From positions 1 through 31,169 of the forward strand of contig LSSK01000089.1 of the NCBI GenBank assembly GCA_001969505.1: a stretch of 31,169 nucleotides of DNA. The letters run 5' to 3'. Source of the stretch: Zancudomyces culisetae (Eukaryota; Kickxellomycota; Harpellomycetes; Harpellales; Legeriomycetaceae). The notes below the pieces were generated by a model. That model saw only the letters and a list, made by a program, of their open reading frames with translations. It made no database searches and was not told the DNA's origin. Of the stretch, positions 21,248-30,398 are shown one piece after another (the stretch's first letter is position 1; every line of letters starts with the position of its first letter). The position numbers were made by a program, and so were the translations under genes.

Positions 21248-21992
21248 TCAATACATTACTCTGTCAGTTTGACGCGTCCATTCTATATAACCTCGAGGGA
21301 ACCATAGTTTAATCTCACGCTCCGCGCTTGCTGGGCTGTCGCTGGCATGACATATATTTTTGCTTGAATCTACAGCAAAATCACCCCTAATAGTCCCCGG
21401 GTTAGCATTAATTGGGTTCGTAGCTCCAAGGAATTTTCTAGTTTCTGCAATTACATTCTTCCCTGACCACACCATGCCAACAACTGGCCCGGATTGCATG
21501 TAATCAATCAATTTGGGGAAAAAGGGCTTGCCTTTGTGCTCAGCATAGTGTTCTTCCAGATGTTCAGTAGAGGGCTATAATACATCATTCATTTAGAGTT
21601 ATCGTAAGCACTTTTAAGTTGTTGTTTTTAAAATATATATATAAAGGATGCATCCAATCTCTCCTCGCCTCCTCGCACATGAATTTAACCTGGGTTGTGA
21701 TCATTTTGAAATTTTTAAATGTTTCTCGTCTTACCTTTAACATTTCGATTGCCTCCATTTTAAATCCCTTTATCTCAAACCTCTTTATTATTTCTCCTAC
21801 TAACCCTCGTTCAACTCCATCGGGCTTTATCATTAAATAAGTTCTCTCATAATTTTCTATTTTTTGCTCGGGCCTAAATATTGTTTGTTGCGAGTTTATT
21901 GCCTTGGTTTCGCCGCTTTTGTATGCGACAACTATAGCAGTTACTAGGAGCGCCAAGATTTGTACTAAATTCAAACTTTTTGTTATAAGCAT
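21248..21992 (-). CDS. Nucleoside diphosphate kinase with N-terminal membrane anchor, two exons
   Basis: NDK moves the gamma phosphate from ATP to other nucleoside diphosphates through a phospho-histidine. Exon 1 is 21992-21735, intron 21734-21575 (GTAAGA...ATAG, 160 bp), exon 2 21574-21248, giving 194 residues. The kinase core starts near residue 49 ([20 protein letters not shown]) and runs through [34 protein letters not shown] and NICHASDS, with the catalytic His near residue 162; all usual active-site residues appear present. Cytosolic NDKs are about 150 residues. Here some 48 extra residues precede the core and contain a hydrophobic segment ([16 protein letters not shown], residues 9-24), so the enzyme is probably a signal-anchored or organelle-targeted form. 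No other ATG would keep the whole core. The C-terminus ([13 protein letters not shown]) departs from the usual ending. Confidence 0.95.
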
Positions 21993-22386
21993 CCTTTACA
22001 CCCTCTTCTTAACTTGTGCTGTTTATTTTGCAATAGCATTTTTTATTTGCACTTTTTGTATAGAAGCAGATATTTTATTTACCCAAAAACGTCTAATTTT
22101 TCTCATAATAAATAGCATGAAAATGACAAGTTCTTAATAATTTTAGTTTGTAGAGAGAACACGCAGTAATGAGTAACCCACTATACCACATACTGTCCTT
22201 AACCTGATATACTAAATAAATTTCTTTAGATAGCCTTATTTTGATGAATATACATGTTCATCTGTCTCAAAAGGCATAAAATATTTGATTTAGTCAAGTA
22301 GTGGCGATAATTCGCAGTAATGGTGCTATTGAAAGCGATTTATTCCCGCCTCCCCCAGAATCATACTACCAAACTGTAGCCCTTTG
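21993..22386. other. Spacer upstream of NDK
   Basis: AT-rich sequence that should contain the NDK promoter and, if the next model is right, the 3' end of that gene. No open frame of note. Confidence 0.55.
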
Positions 22387-23236
22387 TTAAATTGGTGGAT
22401 TACTGAATTCATTATCCAAGGACGCATCCCATGCAGGTATATAAACTGAAACCCTTTTATTTTGAAGAGCACTAACAACCTGCTCAAGTTCTAAATAGCC
22501 TTTTTTTTCTTTAATACAAACAAATTTGAGAATGCACTTTCCTCGAGGGCAGTAATCAAGATGCAAAAAAACATTACGCTGTCATGATATTCAAAAATAT
22601 GAATTATGAAAAGATTTCAAGTTATTATTCCATTTGATAAACTAGATACTCTAATAACTACATATATTTCATTTTTTCGGAAAACTCCTTTTTCCGTATT
22701 TTTTTTTGAGACACTATCTAGGTTTTCAAAAACAACAAGAGCAATGGTTTGTCATAGAGGCAGGGCTTTCACTAGGCTCATATTGGTTGTAGCCAAAAAC
22801 ACTAGTTCAGTATGACTTGTACATGACATAATATTCCAATGAAAATATCCTTCAGCGATGGTTTTTGCTGTGCTTTCTCGCTAAGCACAGGCTTTGGAAT
22901 CCGAAGACACTCCCAACAAATCAATACAAAAAAACACACACAAATCTTGTAAATGGAATATTTTAGCCTAGTCTAGGTTCTGTTTAATCAATGTGTTCTA
23001 CGAGTAATAGGGCCCGTTATGTGTCAAAAAAATACCAGTAACAGCAGTGGCTCCCGGTATAAACCTATCTCTCCATAAAATGCACACGGGTTGCCTTGAC
23101 ATGGCGAATACAAGCTGCTCATCCCCAGGTTTGGTAGGTAGAAGCTGTCTCACCATCAATTTCCATTTACGCACTTTGTGTATATTATTGGCTTCTGGTT
23201 TTAAAGCGAGATGAAAGATGCTTGGCCGGGAACTCT
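22387..23236 (-). CDS. Candidate multi-exon gene, start not located, family not recognised
   Basis: Three minus-strand open stretches join in consistent phase. Exon A is 23236-23002, preceded by a T8-CAG acceptor, containing HKVRKWKLMVRQLLPTKPGD and QPVCILWRDRFIPGAT. Exon B is 22713-22650, containing KKNTEKGVFRKNEIYVV. Exon C is 22578-22387, containing VFLHLDYCPRGKCILKF and LELEQVVSALQNKRVSVYIP, and ends at TAA. Proposed introns are 23001-22714 (GTAGAA...ATAG) and 22649-22579 (GTATCT...ACAG). About 161 codons are covered. No upstream ATG exon with the required phase was found before PPN1 at 23554, so the gene may begin within a mis-sequenced C9 run region (23368-23376) or be a relic. It would be divergent from PPN1. 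The open stretches could still be chance; splice sites were picked by eye. Confidence 0.33.
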
Positions 23237-23463
23237 CTGAAAAAAAATTCAGAATAAAAACTTTTTCATGCTATAAGCCAACAGAGCTGAGTTTTGAAAT
23301 ATGGAGAAAGCATGATATCTAAAATAAATAGGAATAAGTTGTGTAATAAACTCACAAAAAAAACCGACCCCCCCCCTCCCCACTTTCCAGAAAAAGGAGC
23401 CCGTGAAAAAGCGTCATTTAGAAAAAAGTTTATATGCGAGCTGTTGGAGAAATAAATGCACAG

Positions 23464-23472
23464 TATATATAA
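23464..23472 (+). promoter_or_regulatory. TATA-like element upstream of PPN1
   Basis: TATATATAA lies 82 bp before the PPN1 ATG. The position suits a core promoter, though TATA-like strings are common in DNA this AT-rich. Confidence 0.35.
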
Positions 23473-23553
23473 TATCAACATTCGTAGCGACCGTTTATTT
23501 GTATTTTTAAAAAGCAGAGGCCTAAGTTTTGTGATCAGCTGGGTAATGGTAAA

Positions 23554-25536
23554 ATGAATTCTGATTCGGAAAAGATAGGAAACAGCCTCTCGGAGTTGCC
23601 AGTGCAACTGAGAAATAGATCAGCACGATGTGGGATCGCTAAAAGAGCTGTGAAAGTATTTATACTTGTGATACTCATATCAACTTTATACTATTTTAAG
23701 CTCCAAGATTGTGGCAGAAATGTATTTCAGCTACTAGAGGCCGGTAAAAACGTAGCTAAACATACTTGGGTTGATCCAAAAGATAAAAAATTGGGAGTTA
23801 CTCCTTTTCCAGAAAAACTGGTCTTTCCGAACTACAACTATGATGTAGAAATTGGTCACTTTCTGCAGATAACGGACCTACATTATGAACCAAAATATAG
23901 CCTCGAAGCACCAGTGTGCTCTAATTGCAAAAATTCGAAAAGTGATAGCAAGGATACACCACCAACTTCAACTTCAACTTCAAGCATTGGAAGAGGAAGG
24001 AAGCGAAGGATGACTATTTGTGGAGACAAGAAGGGAGGATTACAATTTGGGACACCGTACTCAAACTGCGATTCACCCTTGTCACTGCTTGAGGTTACAA
24101 TGAAATATATAAAAGAGAAACATCTAAAAGACCTAGATTTTGTTGTTGTAACTGGGGACAATGGTAGCCACACAGATGAGGCCAACCCCGAAGATCATAT
24201 GTCAAAAGATAGTCAACACAGACAGGTGTTTTCCTTGTTGAGAAAAACGTTTGATGATTTTGAGGGAAATGGAAAAAGGGTAAAGGTGGTGTTTAGCATA
24301 GGAAACAACGATATGTATCCAAAGAATGCATATGGTGTTAAACAAAAAGTGATTAAAAATACTTCAAGGTTAAATAATCTGTTATACACACTACTTTCGG
24401 GAGAAAATGATAGTACGAACAAAAGTGTTTCAAAATGGATAGATAAAAGCCAGAAAGCTCATTTTCTAAGGTTTGGGTATTATAGTACTGATATTGAAGA
24501 GACAAATGTCAGGATAATATCGCTCAATACTATGCTATTTTATTCTATAAACGCGTATGCACCGGATTGTGACAGTCCTAGCTCGCCGGGGTATACACAT
24601 TTATTGTGGCTCAGGTCTGAATTAAATAGGGCTGCGGCTGATGGTAGGGCGGTTATAATCATAGGTCATATAATGCCTACTCCACAACTTTACAAATCTT
24701 CATGTTTTAAGGGATACAGGTATGAAGTATCAAACTTTGCTCATATTATCAAAGGGCAGCTATTTGGACACGTAAACAAAGATGTATGGCGATTTGTAGA
24801 GCCATACAAAACGGGAATAGATAATATCTTGTTTAATTCTGATACTGCAAACTCAACCAGCTATGACTTACCTTCACATGTTTCCAGTTTTACCAAAAAT
24901 CAGGATAAAGCGTTTAGAGGCAAACGCCGCAAGCCATTTTGGAAACATGGGATTGGAAAAGCAGTAAGAAGGGCCAGAAGGCGAATTGATGACTACATCT
25001 TGGAACTTATTGATTCTTACAAAGATGTAATAAAAAATGGGTATGATATCAACAGCCTGTCCATTGCTAGCTGTAGCCATAGTATCATTCCGAGATATCA
25101 ACCTGGGTTTAAAATATTCTCATATCTAAAAGAAATGAATAAAAAGAACAACCAATCCCATAATAAGCAGAAATATTACAGAAAAAGAAAGGCAAGTTCT
25201 TATGGGAAAAGTGTAGAGGAGATCCGCCATGCAAAAACGAGCATTACTGATGTACGCAACAAAAAAACCGGCCCCTTAGCCCTAGGAACACTGCTAGATT
25301 ATCACGTATTTTGGTTAAACTTGAAAAAGGCTGATGAGAATTACCGCAACCATAATGTGACCTCGCCAAATTATGAGTATCTGTACAGCGCGTCAAAAAC
25401 ATTCGGTCTAAGCAGCCTCACAAGCTCCGAATATTTTTTCTTGGCTAAGAGGCTGATATCTTCCAAATCTCTTCAGCGGACATATGAAAAGCTCGCCTTC
25501 TTGGATGAAGAATATCTCAAATCACGCACTAACTGA
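23554..25536 (+). CDS. PPN1: Vacuolar endopolyphosphatase, single exon
   Basis: Ppn1 cleaves inorganic polyphosphate chains internally and is a type II vacuolar membrane protein of the calcineurin-like metallophosphatase family. The 660-residue frame (Saccharomyces about 674) has a short basic cytosolic tail, a membrane segment at about 33-49 (VKVFILVILISTLYYF), then a lumenal catalytic domain. Metal-site blocks appear in order: ITDLHYEP (106-113), TGDNGSH (200-206), SIGNND (248-253), IIIGHIMPT (368-376) and FGHVN (404-408). A Cys-rich insert (VCSNCK, TICGDKKGG) and the late region up to LTSSEYFFLAKRLI also fit the family. A basic insert (KAFRGKRRKPFWKHG, followed by RRARRR) near residues 460-485 may be a proteolytic-processing or linker region. 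Several N-glycosylation sequons occur. No intron is needed. Confidence 0.93.
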   Translation: MNSDSEKIGNSLSELPVQLRNRSARCGIAKRAVKVFILVILISTLYYFKLQDCGRNVFQLLEAGKNVAKHTWVDPKDKKLGVTPFPEKLVFPNYNYDVEIGHFLQITDLHYEPKYSLEAPVCSNCKNSKSDSKDTPPTSTSTSSIGRGRKRRMTICGDKKGGLQFGTPYSNCDSPLSLLEVTMKYIKEKHLKDLDFVVVTGDNGSHTDEANPEDHMSKDSQHRQVFSLLRKTFDDFEGNGKRVKVVFSIGNNDMYPKNAYGVKQKVIKNTSRLNNLLYTLLSGENDSTNKSVSKWIDKSQKAHFLRFGYYSTDIEETNVRIISLNTMLFYSINAYAPDCDSPSSPGYTHLLWLRSELNRAAADGRAVIIIGHIMPTPQLYKSSCFKGYRYEVSNFAHIIKGQLFGHVNKDVWRFVEPYKTGIDNILFNSDTANSTSYDLPSHVSSFTKNQDKAFRGKRRKPFWKHGIGKAVRRARRRIDDYILELIDSYKDVIKNGYDINSLSIASCSHSIIPRYQPGFKIFSYLKEMNKKNNQSHNKQKYYRKRKASSYGKSVEEIRHAKTSITDVRNKKTGPLALGTLLDYHVFWLNLKKADENYRNHNVTSPNYEYLYSASKTFGLSSLTSSEYFFLAKRLISSKSLQRTYEKLAFLDEEYLKSRTN

Positions 25537-25882
25537 CACAACTTCCACACAACACTTAGGATCGCATGTATTTGTCACCCTCATACTTTTCTTCACTTAA
25601 TTAGTCAGGTTAATGTAGATTTTTTTAGGACTGTGTCATGATATATGCTGGTGTTTTGTAAAATTAGAAATAAATTTCTCTACTACAACAATTCAGGTCC
25701 GCTTACGGCCCTTTTCTAATGCAAGAATGATTAAAATGTTTGTGCAAGTTTTTTTCTCATTTTTTTATCTTGATCAAGAACACTCAAAACTATTAAAAAA
25801 TCTGCAATTTCAGACTAGTTTCTGGTATTAAAAGGGGGGAATCTACGTATATACATGTATATATATATATAAGGAGTCTCGG
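25537..25882. other. Convergent 3' spacer PPN1 / malic enzyme
   Basis: 346 bp between two stops. It contains T tracts and a (TA)n stretch (25856-25871) just past the malic-enzyme stop, suited to 3'-end formation. No gene is seen. Confidence 0.6.
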
Positions 25883-27697
25883 TTACAAATTGGAAACAAA
25901 AGTTTCAACCTCTGCTGTGGGAGACCAAGAGCATCTGTTGACCTCTTCACGCAATGCGTCGCAGAAATAACCATCGGGTTTCCTATTGGGATCCAGGTAC
26001 TTAGGGTCGGTGTTATCCTTGACCAGGGCTATCCATTTTTCATCCTGTGCCAACCCTTCAACTACAAACTGGTGTATGATGGCAGCGGTGAGGGAAAGCG
26101 CAACTTTTCTCAATCTATCAATAGATGGATATAGGTTCCCGTCGGCCTTTTCTTGTTCGTTCAATGAGTTCGCCAGTGCCTTGGAAAGAGCATAAATGGC
26201 TGTGTCTGTGACCATTCGTGGTTTAGCCAGAACTGAACCCAAACCAATGGAAGGGAAAATGTACATGTTATTTCCTTGTCCTGGTACAATAGTTTTATTT
26301 GTTCCAGGAACAGTATATGGTGGGAAAGCAGTTCCCGAGGCAAAGATAACTCTGTTATTGGTATACTGCATAGCCTCAGCAAAAGTACACTCGGCCTTAG
26401 TTTCAGGATTGGATAGTGGGAAAACAATTGGTCTGTTTTCTTTGTTGATATTATTTACCGACTCCAATATCTCGCGGCTGAACTCGCCTTTAACAGTAGA
26501 TAGACCAATCAGCACAGTTGGTTTAACGTATTTTACTACTTCAGCCAGAGTCTTGCACTGCGTATTCCCATTGTCATGACGAGCATAGTAAACTTTTTGA
26601 GCAGCCAGCTTGTCACCACGATTTGCAGTTACCAACCCTTTGGTATCAGTTAGCCAAAACATTTTTTTGGCATCATCCTCGGATATATCGTAATCAGTCA
26701 TTATACACCTCCTTAGTGTATCTGCAACGCCTATAGCTGCGCTACCGGCACCTACAAATAAGAGTCTATGCTCTTTTGCCGGCAAACCTGACTGAGCAAT
26801 AGCGTTGATAAAACCAGCCATTATAACAGCACCTGTTCCCTGAATATCGTCATTGAAGCACATAACCTTTTCTCGCCATTTTCGCAAAAGACCAAATGCA
26901 TGGTCTGTTGAAAAGTCCTCAAATTGTATAAACATATCTGGAAATCCTTTCTTTAGTCCGGTAATAACCTTTTCCATAGCCGAATAAAACAAATCATCAT
27001 CAGGCCTGGCTCTACGCAGCCCAAGATATCTAGAATCATTGAGGTAGGCTTGATTGTTTGTTCCAAAGTCTACAATTATTGGTAGACACTCTTTGGGATT
27101 CAGTCCCGCTCCTGCTACGTAAAGCTGTAACTTTCCTACCGGAATCCCCATTCCGTTGACACCCAGATCCCCAAGGCCAAGTATACGCGACCCATCTGTA
27201 ATTACGCATATTTTGGGGTCTTGCGAGCTTGGCTCTGAATGTTCCTTGTAATTGCGTACGATCTCATCCATTTTGTCCACCTCGTCTATTGAGATATACA
27301 GCCCGTTAACACGATCACATGGTGATAAAAACGGGTAGACGTTGGAGTACTGTAAACAGACTTCTCCTATTGTAGGAGTGTAGATAATAGGTGCTATCAG
27401 TGCCAAGTTGTTTATAACAAGCCTGTAAAAGAGATTTGGGTTGTTATTTCTGACCCATGACAAGAACATGTATTTATCCATAGAACTTCCTCTCCTTTCT
27501 AGTTCTGAAAGAGCTCTATCTTCCTGCATCTTTATGGTATCTACCCCAACAGGCATAAGGCCATTGACGTGTATCTTCTTCCTGGTTGTGGCTGGCACAG
27601 CAGTACCCAGCTGTATAACGTGTATCTTGTCCATAATGTTGTATGTTATATTTCTTTTTCCTACTGTGTTGCGGAGAATTTTAGTTGCCCTTAGCAT
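25883..27697 (-). CDS. MAE1: Mitochondrial malic enzyme, single exon
   Basis: Malic enzyme oxidatively decarboxylates L-malate to pyruvate, making NAD(P)H in the mitochondrial matrix. The 604-residue product begins with a basic presequence (MLRATKILRNTVGKRN). The malic N domain follows, with the catalytic Tyr in IIYTPTIGE (about 106) and the catalytic Lys in NGMGIPVGKL (189). Metal-binding acids lie in IQFEDF (about 260) and CFNDDIQGTG (about 283). The nucleotide-binding domain has LLFVGAGSAAIGVADTL (about 312-328), then FPLSNPETKAEC and FASGTAFPPY, and the C-terminus ends with a helical tail. Saccharomyces Mae1 is 669 residues, and the difference is mainly N-terminal. NAD versus NADP preference cannot be read with confidence. 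The neighbouring spacer on the 5' side is long. Confidence 0.96.
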   Translation of the reverse strand: MLRATKILRNTVGKRNITYNIMDKIHVIQLGTAVPATTRKKIHVNGLMPVGVDTIKMQEDRALSELERRGSSMDKYMFLSWVRNNNPNLFYRLVINNLALIAPIIYTPTIGEVCLQYSNVYPFLSPCDRVNGLYISIDEVDKMDEIVRNYKEHSEPSSQDPKICVITDGSRILGLGDLGVNGMGIPVGKLQLYVAGAGLNPKECLPIIVDFGTNNQAYLNDSRYLGLRRARPDDDLFYSAMEKVITGLKKGFPDMFIQFEDFSTDHAFGLLRKWREKVMCFNDDIQGTGAVIMAGFINAIAQSGLPAKEHRLLFVGAGSAAIGVADTLRRCIMTDYDISEDDAKKMFWLTDTKGLVTANRGDKLAAQKVYYARHDNGNTQCKTLAEVVKYVKPTVLIGLSTVKGEFSREILESVNNINKENRPIVFPLSNPETKAECTFAEAMQYTNNRVIFASGTAFPPYTVPGTNKTIVPGQGNNMYIFPSIGLGSVLAKPRMVTDTAIYALSKALANSLNEQEKADGNLYPSIDRLRKVALSLTAAIIHQFVVEGLAQDEKWIALVKDNTDPKYLDPNRKPDGYFCDALREEVNRCSWSPTAEVETFVSNL

Positions 27698-30398
27698 AGG
27701 GTATATTATCTTATATTGACTCTTTATCTGGTACTAGAATTATTCACCCTTACAACTTCCAAATTTTTTTGTAGGATTTATTTGCGTATTTATACTAATT
27801 TGGTGTGCCTTTGTAAGAGAGGAGAATGAAAGTCAGATTCCCCGAAAATCGATGCCGGAAAACAAGCAAATTGCTGGTTTGTTTCAGCGGTATTAAGCAC
27901 ACACATGGTAGGTCAGAAAATTTTTTTTTAGGTTTTCTTGAATTTATTACGTTTGCATTGCAATGTATGCACCAGCCAATTGCTTTATGGAGTCTGTTTA
28001 AGTTGTTATTAAAACTCATGCGAATTTTTTATAGTACCGCCTTTTCCAAACGGAATCTCATCATCTATGCATATTCACTGTATTGCAAAATACGAACAGC
28101 ATGTATTAGTGCATGAAATGTGAAAATCGAGAAACTAACTAGAACCGAATAGAACCAGTTATTAGGTTATTTGCTTTTCCATCTCTTTTGGAGTCTGAGA
28201 TCCTGAAACGGCTAAAATAGTTAAACACTTGTTCCCTCCCTTCCCCTTCCCCCCAAAAAAATTGGGGTACTCTGTGTTATCAGTGTCGCTAATTAACGCT
28301 AAAATCTAATAGCTACATCTCATCTTTTCTTTTAACTTTAACCTGATTCTTATTTTACTTGCTCCAAGCCCTCAATGGTCACCAAATCAATCATGTTTTG
28401 ATCACATTTACACTATACAGTGCTCCCCAAAAGAGCAAAAAAAAATCATACCCTTCTCCCTATTTCATAACTGTAATACCCTGTTATTTTGAGGCTTGAT
28501 CGTATCTGCAAAAAAAACAAAGCCCAAGAATTTCCATTTCTATTTTCTGCTAATCCTGAGGTATTGACTCATTACTAATCACGATGAGTACTTTACTCTT
28601 TCGTGGTGTATAAATTGCACAGTTTATCAGAAATTGCCGGATTTATATTGGTCCGTATACTGCGAATTTGCGCATTTGCTGAAATGTCAACACCTTTGGC
28701 AACTTTTCCTGTTTTAAAAAGTGGGGTTACGCATGTTCGGTTTTAATTACGCTATTCCACAACAAACTTTTCAGCTTCAAGGTCAGTGAGCTGATTTTCA
28801 CAATAGACATAATGCACTTATAAGCAAACACGTTATTATTTCCTGAAATGTATTGTCAGCAATTAGGAAATCCCCCAACCAGGCTACCCTTCCACGACTT
28901 GCCGTCATCCTAAACAATGCCTCTATCTTCTTGCAAACATTTTTGGGTACTCTTTGTCCTTTGCTATACTCTTGTCACAGCATCTTTACCCCAAACCAGT
29001 CGTGCTCCTCATCTGAACGTGTTTTGAATCAGAGCCTCGAAATAACGATAAAACAGAAAAAAAACTTCATGTGTATATCTCGTAGTACTGAAACTCAAGG
29101 TGTTTTCTCTCGTAATGGTACACACCCACCTTACGCAAGCACATCACAACCTTGCTCATAGAATTATGTGTTTCAACCATTAAACCATTAAACCATTGTG
29201 CTTTATCTGTTTTCTTTTTTTTTATCTTGATGAACTGGTTGAAAAATGTGTAAAACTCTATATTTACATTCACATGCGCTGCTTCGTAAATCTGTCTGAA
29301 TCAAACTTGAAAATTTCACTTCAAGATACGTAATAGTTACAAAATAAAACAAAATCAAACGAATAACTATAGGAATGCAGCACAAACCAGCACAAATTGC
29401 TACCAAAAATAGTTTGGAATAACTTTTTCACATGTAAGATGTTTTGAATGATAAGAAATTTCATCAAACTTATCCTTTTAATTTCATTCAAAAATTCACA
29501 ATCAAACTTTAGGTTAGAAGTAGTCTGTACATAGGCTGGTACTGCACATCAATATGATTATCTCTGTTTTTGGGGTTTTAAGAAACCACCTCTATGTTAT
29601 TTGTAAGTTGTTACTAATTGCAGGGTAGCCATGGGCAGGTGTTGTGACTAACCCATAAACACTAGTGTAAAAAAAAACAGCAAAGTATTTCTTATTTCGT
29701 ATCCTGTCATCCTCCGCATGTATTTTAGTAGCGCAACATCATTTAACAACTATGTACTCGTAATTTAGTACCAGGAGAAGCACTTTAGTACCGCTATTAT
29801 TTTCATGACTATAGCTCTGCCATGGATAAGAGCCAAGCTACAGCTACATATCCATGCTCGTACCAACTTCAGGGATGTCGATAGAGCACAGGATACTTTA
29901 GAACAACAACTTTGCCAAAAGTAGAAAGGCACATCATCACTATTATCATTTCGACGAATCTACCTCAGATGCCAGCCATATAACGATGAAAAACTAAACT
30001 AACTATTTTGTACGAATATTTAGCCAAGACACTATTGTTCATCGCGTAACGAACTAGAGACCGCTCAAGCTTTAGGAAACATTTTTCAATGCAAGCTGCT
30101 TTAAAACCCTAGCCTTTGTACCCCACTCCCTCACAGACACTGCTTGAAGTTTTACGCACGGCATTAATTCAACTTCTTTAACAAATCTCCGTTTTAATAT
30201 AACTTAATATACTCTGCAAAAAACATGTAAATAAGGTTTATTGGCATACTTTACTAAATATGAAGTAACTCTAGGTATTTTGGTGATTATAAAGGGAATA
30301 TCCGGGTGCAAAGATTAAAAAAAATGCCGGTAGCGAGAATCAGCGCGTGTATAATTTCTTTCCTTGCTCTTATAAAGAAAACAGGCACGATTGTATAA
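27698..30398. other. 2.7 kb spacer with no recognised gene
   Basis: It contains the malic-enzyme promoter and the 3' side of the Thr/Val-repeat gene. A 96-codon ATG frame (27826-28116, +) has an unconvincing composition. Other frames lack ATG. Small structures include a CCCCAA-N5-TTGGGG inverted repeat near 28250-28266 and three CCATTAAA-type units near 29178-29196. No tRNA or other RNA gene was identified. Confidence 0.5.

Noticed and set aside
22744-22801. Alternative exon (minus strand) reading VFGYNQYEPSESP between candidate exons A and B
   Set aside because: On recounting a T5 run it meets a stop after 24 codons; the shorter exon at 22713-22650 fits the phases better.
22606-22815. 69-codon ATG frame on the plus strand
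   Set aside because: It lies antisense to the candidate exon B, has no recognisable motif, and gives the weaker coding signal of the two strands. Still, it shows how uncertain this interval is.
27826-28116. 96-codon ATG frame on the plus strand
   Set aside because: Cys/Leu/Phe-rich without motif, resembling translated AT-rich spacer. A frame of this length is expected by chance in several kilobases.
28250-28266. CCCCAA-N5-TTGGGG inverted repeat next to C-rich tracts
   Set aside because: It is short and isolated in low-complexity sequence, with no neighbouring gene end or partner copy to suggest function.
28853-29161. 102-codon open frame on the plus strand
   Set aside because: It starts at TTG, has no early ATG, shows no family similarity, and no splice site supplying a start was found.
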